Source: an uncultured Bacillus sp. (lineage in GTDB: Bacteria > Bacillota > Bacilli > Bacillales > Cytobacillaceae). From it: a stretch of DNA of 16,235 bases. The stretch lies in NCBI GenBank assembly GCA_937902115.1, contig CALGSR010000168.1, positions 1 to 16,235 of the forward strand, read 5' to 3'. The position numbers were made by a program, and so were the translations under genes. Under the pieces are notes generated by a model that was given only the letters and a program-made list of their open reading frames with translations, was not told the origin of the DNA and made no database searches. Of this stretch, positions 15,064-16,235 are shown piece after piece (the first letter of the stretch is position 1; each line of letters opens with the position of its first letter).

Positions 15064-15991
15064 TTATTCTTCTTTTTCAATCATATCGGCAAATAAGCCA
15101 TATACATATTTTTCTGCGTCAAAGGATTGCAGATCATCCATTTTTTCACCAAGCCCGACAAATTTGACAGGGATATGAAGTTCATTTCGGATAGCAAGAA
15201 CAATTCCTCCCTTTGCCGTTCCGTCAAGCTTCGTCAAAACAATTCCGCTGACATCTGTAGCTTCTTTAAATGTTTTCGCCACCTGGTATTTCTCTTTCAA
15301 TGACCCGCTTGACCTTCTCAAGCTCTTTCATTAAGTTTACTTTATTTTGTAAACGTCCTGCCGTATCACATAATAGAATATCTGCTTTACGGGATTTAGC
15401 TGCTTGAACGGCGTCGAACATGACCGCTGCCGGATCAGAGCCCGCAGCCTGTTTAATGACTTCAACGCCTACTCTTTCGCCCCACACTTCCAACTGCTCG
15501 ATAGCACCTGCTCTAAATGTATCCCCTGCAGCCATTAAAACCTTCTTGCCTTCTGATTTAAATTGATGGGCTAGTTTGCCAATGGTAGTCGTTTTTCCGA
15601 CACCATTCACACCGACAAATAAAATAACCGTTAAGTCATTTTCCTGAATATTTAAATTGGATGACTGTTCTTCGCCGCCCTCATAAATTTCAACCAGTTT
15701 TTCTGAAATAACACTTTGTACTTGAGCAGGATCCTGGATATTTCTGCGCTTTACTTCGATTTTTAACTCGTCAATTAACGTCATAACCGTGTCGAATCCA
15801 ACGTCTGCCTGGATTAAAATCTCTTCAAGTTCTTCGAAAAACTCTTCATCGACTTTGCGATAACGAGAAACCAGATCATTCACTCTGCTTGAAAAGCTGT
15901 CCCTCGTTTTCGTTAATCCTTCTCTGAACTTCTCCGTTACAGTATCTGTCTGCTTCGTAATTTTCTCTTTTATTTTTTTAAAAAAGCTCAT
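15064..15991 (-). pseudogene. ftsY: SRP receptor GTPase FtsY, broken by an internal deletion and frameshift
   Basis: FtsY is the membrane-associated SRP receptor; with Ffh it delivers ribosome-nascent chains to SecYEG. The first frame (15991 to stop at 15266) has a short acidic/basic N-domain, the P-loop GVNGVGKTTTIGKL at residues 127-140, DTFRAGA at 157-163 and DTAGR at 209-213, then runs out of frame after EREIPG. The second frame resumes with QVAKTFKEATDVSGIVLTKL and ends with GLGEKMDDL and YVYGLFADMIEKEE. The joint, near 15278-15283, lacks about 20 residues present in FtsY proteins (the APHEVLLVLDATTGQNAMSQ-like stretch), and the total length of 928 bases is not a multiple of three. A deletion of about 59 bases would explain both facts. 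The start has a good AAGGAAGTG site. FtsY is essential in B. subtilis, so this is either an assembly error or a real lesion compensated elsewhere. Confidence 0.85.
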
Positions 15992-16022
15992 TATTTCACT
16001 TCCTTAATAGAATATAAAACAA

Positions 16023-16235
16023 TCAACTATTCCCAACAAATTCATTTGTTTCCTCAAGGCGGACAGAGACAAGCTTGGAGACACCAGATTCTTGCATCGT
16101 AACCCCATATAAAACATCTGCTTCCTCCATCGTCCCTTTTCTGTGTGTAATGACAATGAATTGAGATTCGCTGCTATATCTTTTTAAATATTGACTGAAA
16201 CGATAGACATTTGCTTCATCAAGGGCGGCTTCTAC
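16023..16235 (-). CDS. smc: Chromosome partition protein SMC, C-terminal 70 codons (cut by window edge)
   Basis: This is the C-terminal end of the SMC ATPase, which forms the condensin complex with ScpA and ScpB and organises the chromosome. I translated it directly; it is open from the window edge to a TGA stop. The visible part is the end of the C-terminal ATPase lobe. It starts in the Walker B/D-loop region (VEAALDEANV), continues with YLKRYSSESQFIVITHRKGTME, which holds the H-loop-like histidine of ITHRKGTME, and ends with QESGVSKLVSVRLEE. These are hallmark SMC sequences. It lies 31 bases upstream of ftsY, the order seen in B. subtilis (smc-ftsY). The N-terminal lobe, coiled coils and hinge are outside the window. 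Confidence 0.93.
   Translation of the reverse strand, partial: VEAALDEANVYRFSQYLKRYSSESQFIVITHRKGTMEEADVLYGVTMQESGVSKLVSVRLEETNEFVGNS

Noticed and set aside
15266..15321. Programmed ribosomal frameshift in ftsY
   Set aside because: No slippery heptamer or stimulatory structure is visible, and about 20 conserved residues are physically absent, so a shift could not give a normal protein.
1..16235. CRISPR array, tRNA, rRNA or insertion sequence
   Set aside because: No regularly spaced repeats, cloverleaf, rRNA-like segments or transposase genes were seen on either strand.

Overview
This window comes from a low-GC Gram-positive bacterium, most probably a member of the Bacillaceae. The evidence is the order smc, ftsY, ylxM, ffh, rpsP, khpA (ylqC), strong AGGAGG-type ribosome binding sites, and protein sequences very close to Bacillus orthologues. 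Every gene is on the minus strand, so transcription runs from high to low coordinates. I cannot name the genus with confidence.

Layout in the direction of transcription: (1) 16235-15991 holds the last 70 codons of smc, then ftsY (15991-15064). As given, ftsY is broken: about 59 bases covering the conserved DATTGQ-type segment of the SRP GTPase are missing and the reading frame is shifted. A perfect 13-bp hairpin terminator follows. (2) 14872-2738 holds a tightly packed seven-gene unit of about 12 kb: a secreted/membrane-anchored protein of 796 aa, an ABC ATPase, an ABC-2 permease, a coiled-coil membrane protein with a Gly/Asn/Ser-rich linker, a MoxR-type AAA+ ATPase, a soluble DUF58 protein, and two BatA-like membrane von Willebrand A (vWA) proteins. 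Genes overlap by 4-17 bases or are separated by only 4-12 bases, which suggests one translationally coupled operon. (3) 2714-287 holds a clear SigA-type promoter, then ylxM, ffh, a second SigA-type promoter, rpsP and khpA, ending in a hairpin terminator. (4) 1-222 is AT-rich and non-coding. It contains a candidate promoter pointing out of the window, and its edge resembles the end of an intergenic repeat common in Bacillus relatives.

In B. subtilis, ftsY is directly followed by ylxM-ffh. Here the ABC/MoxR/vWA operon separates the SRP receptor from the SRP protein. Predicted topology puts the two ectodomains of the first protein, the coiled coil and both vWA proteins' folded parts outside the membrane. 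The ABC ATPase, MoxR, DUF58 and a 98-residue basic tail of the last vWA protein lie inside. The operon therefore looks like a trans-membrane machine that couples cytosolic ATPases to an extracytoplasmic vWA assembly. Its substrate is not evident from the sequence. The two most notable points are this operon's composition and location, and the disrupted ftsY, which may be an assembly error because the gene is essential in B. subtilis.
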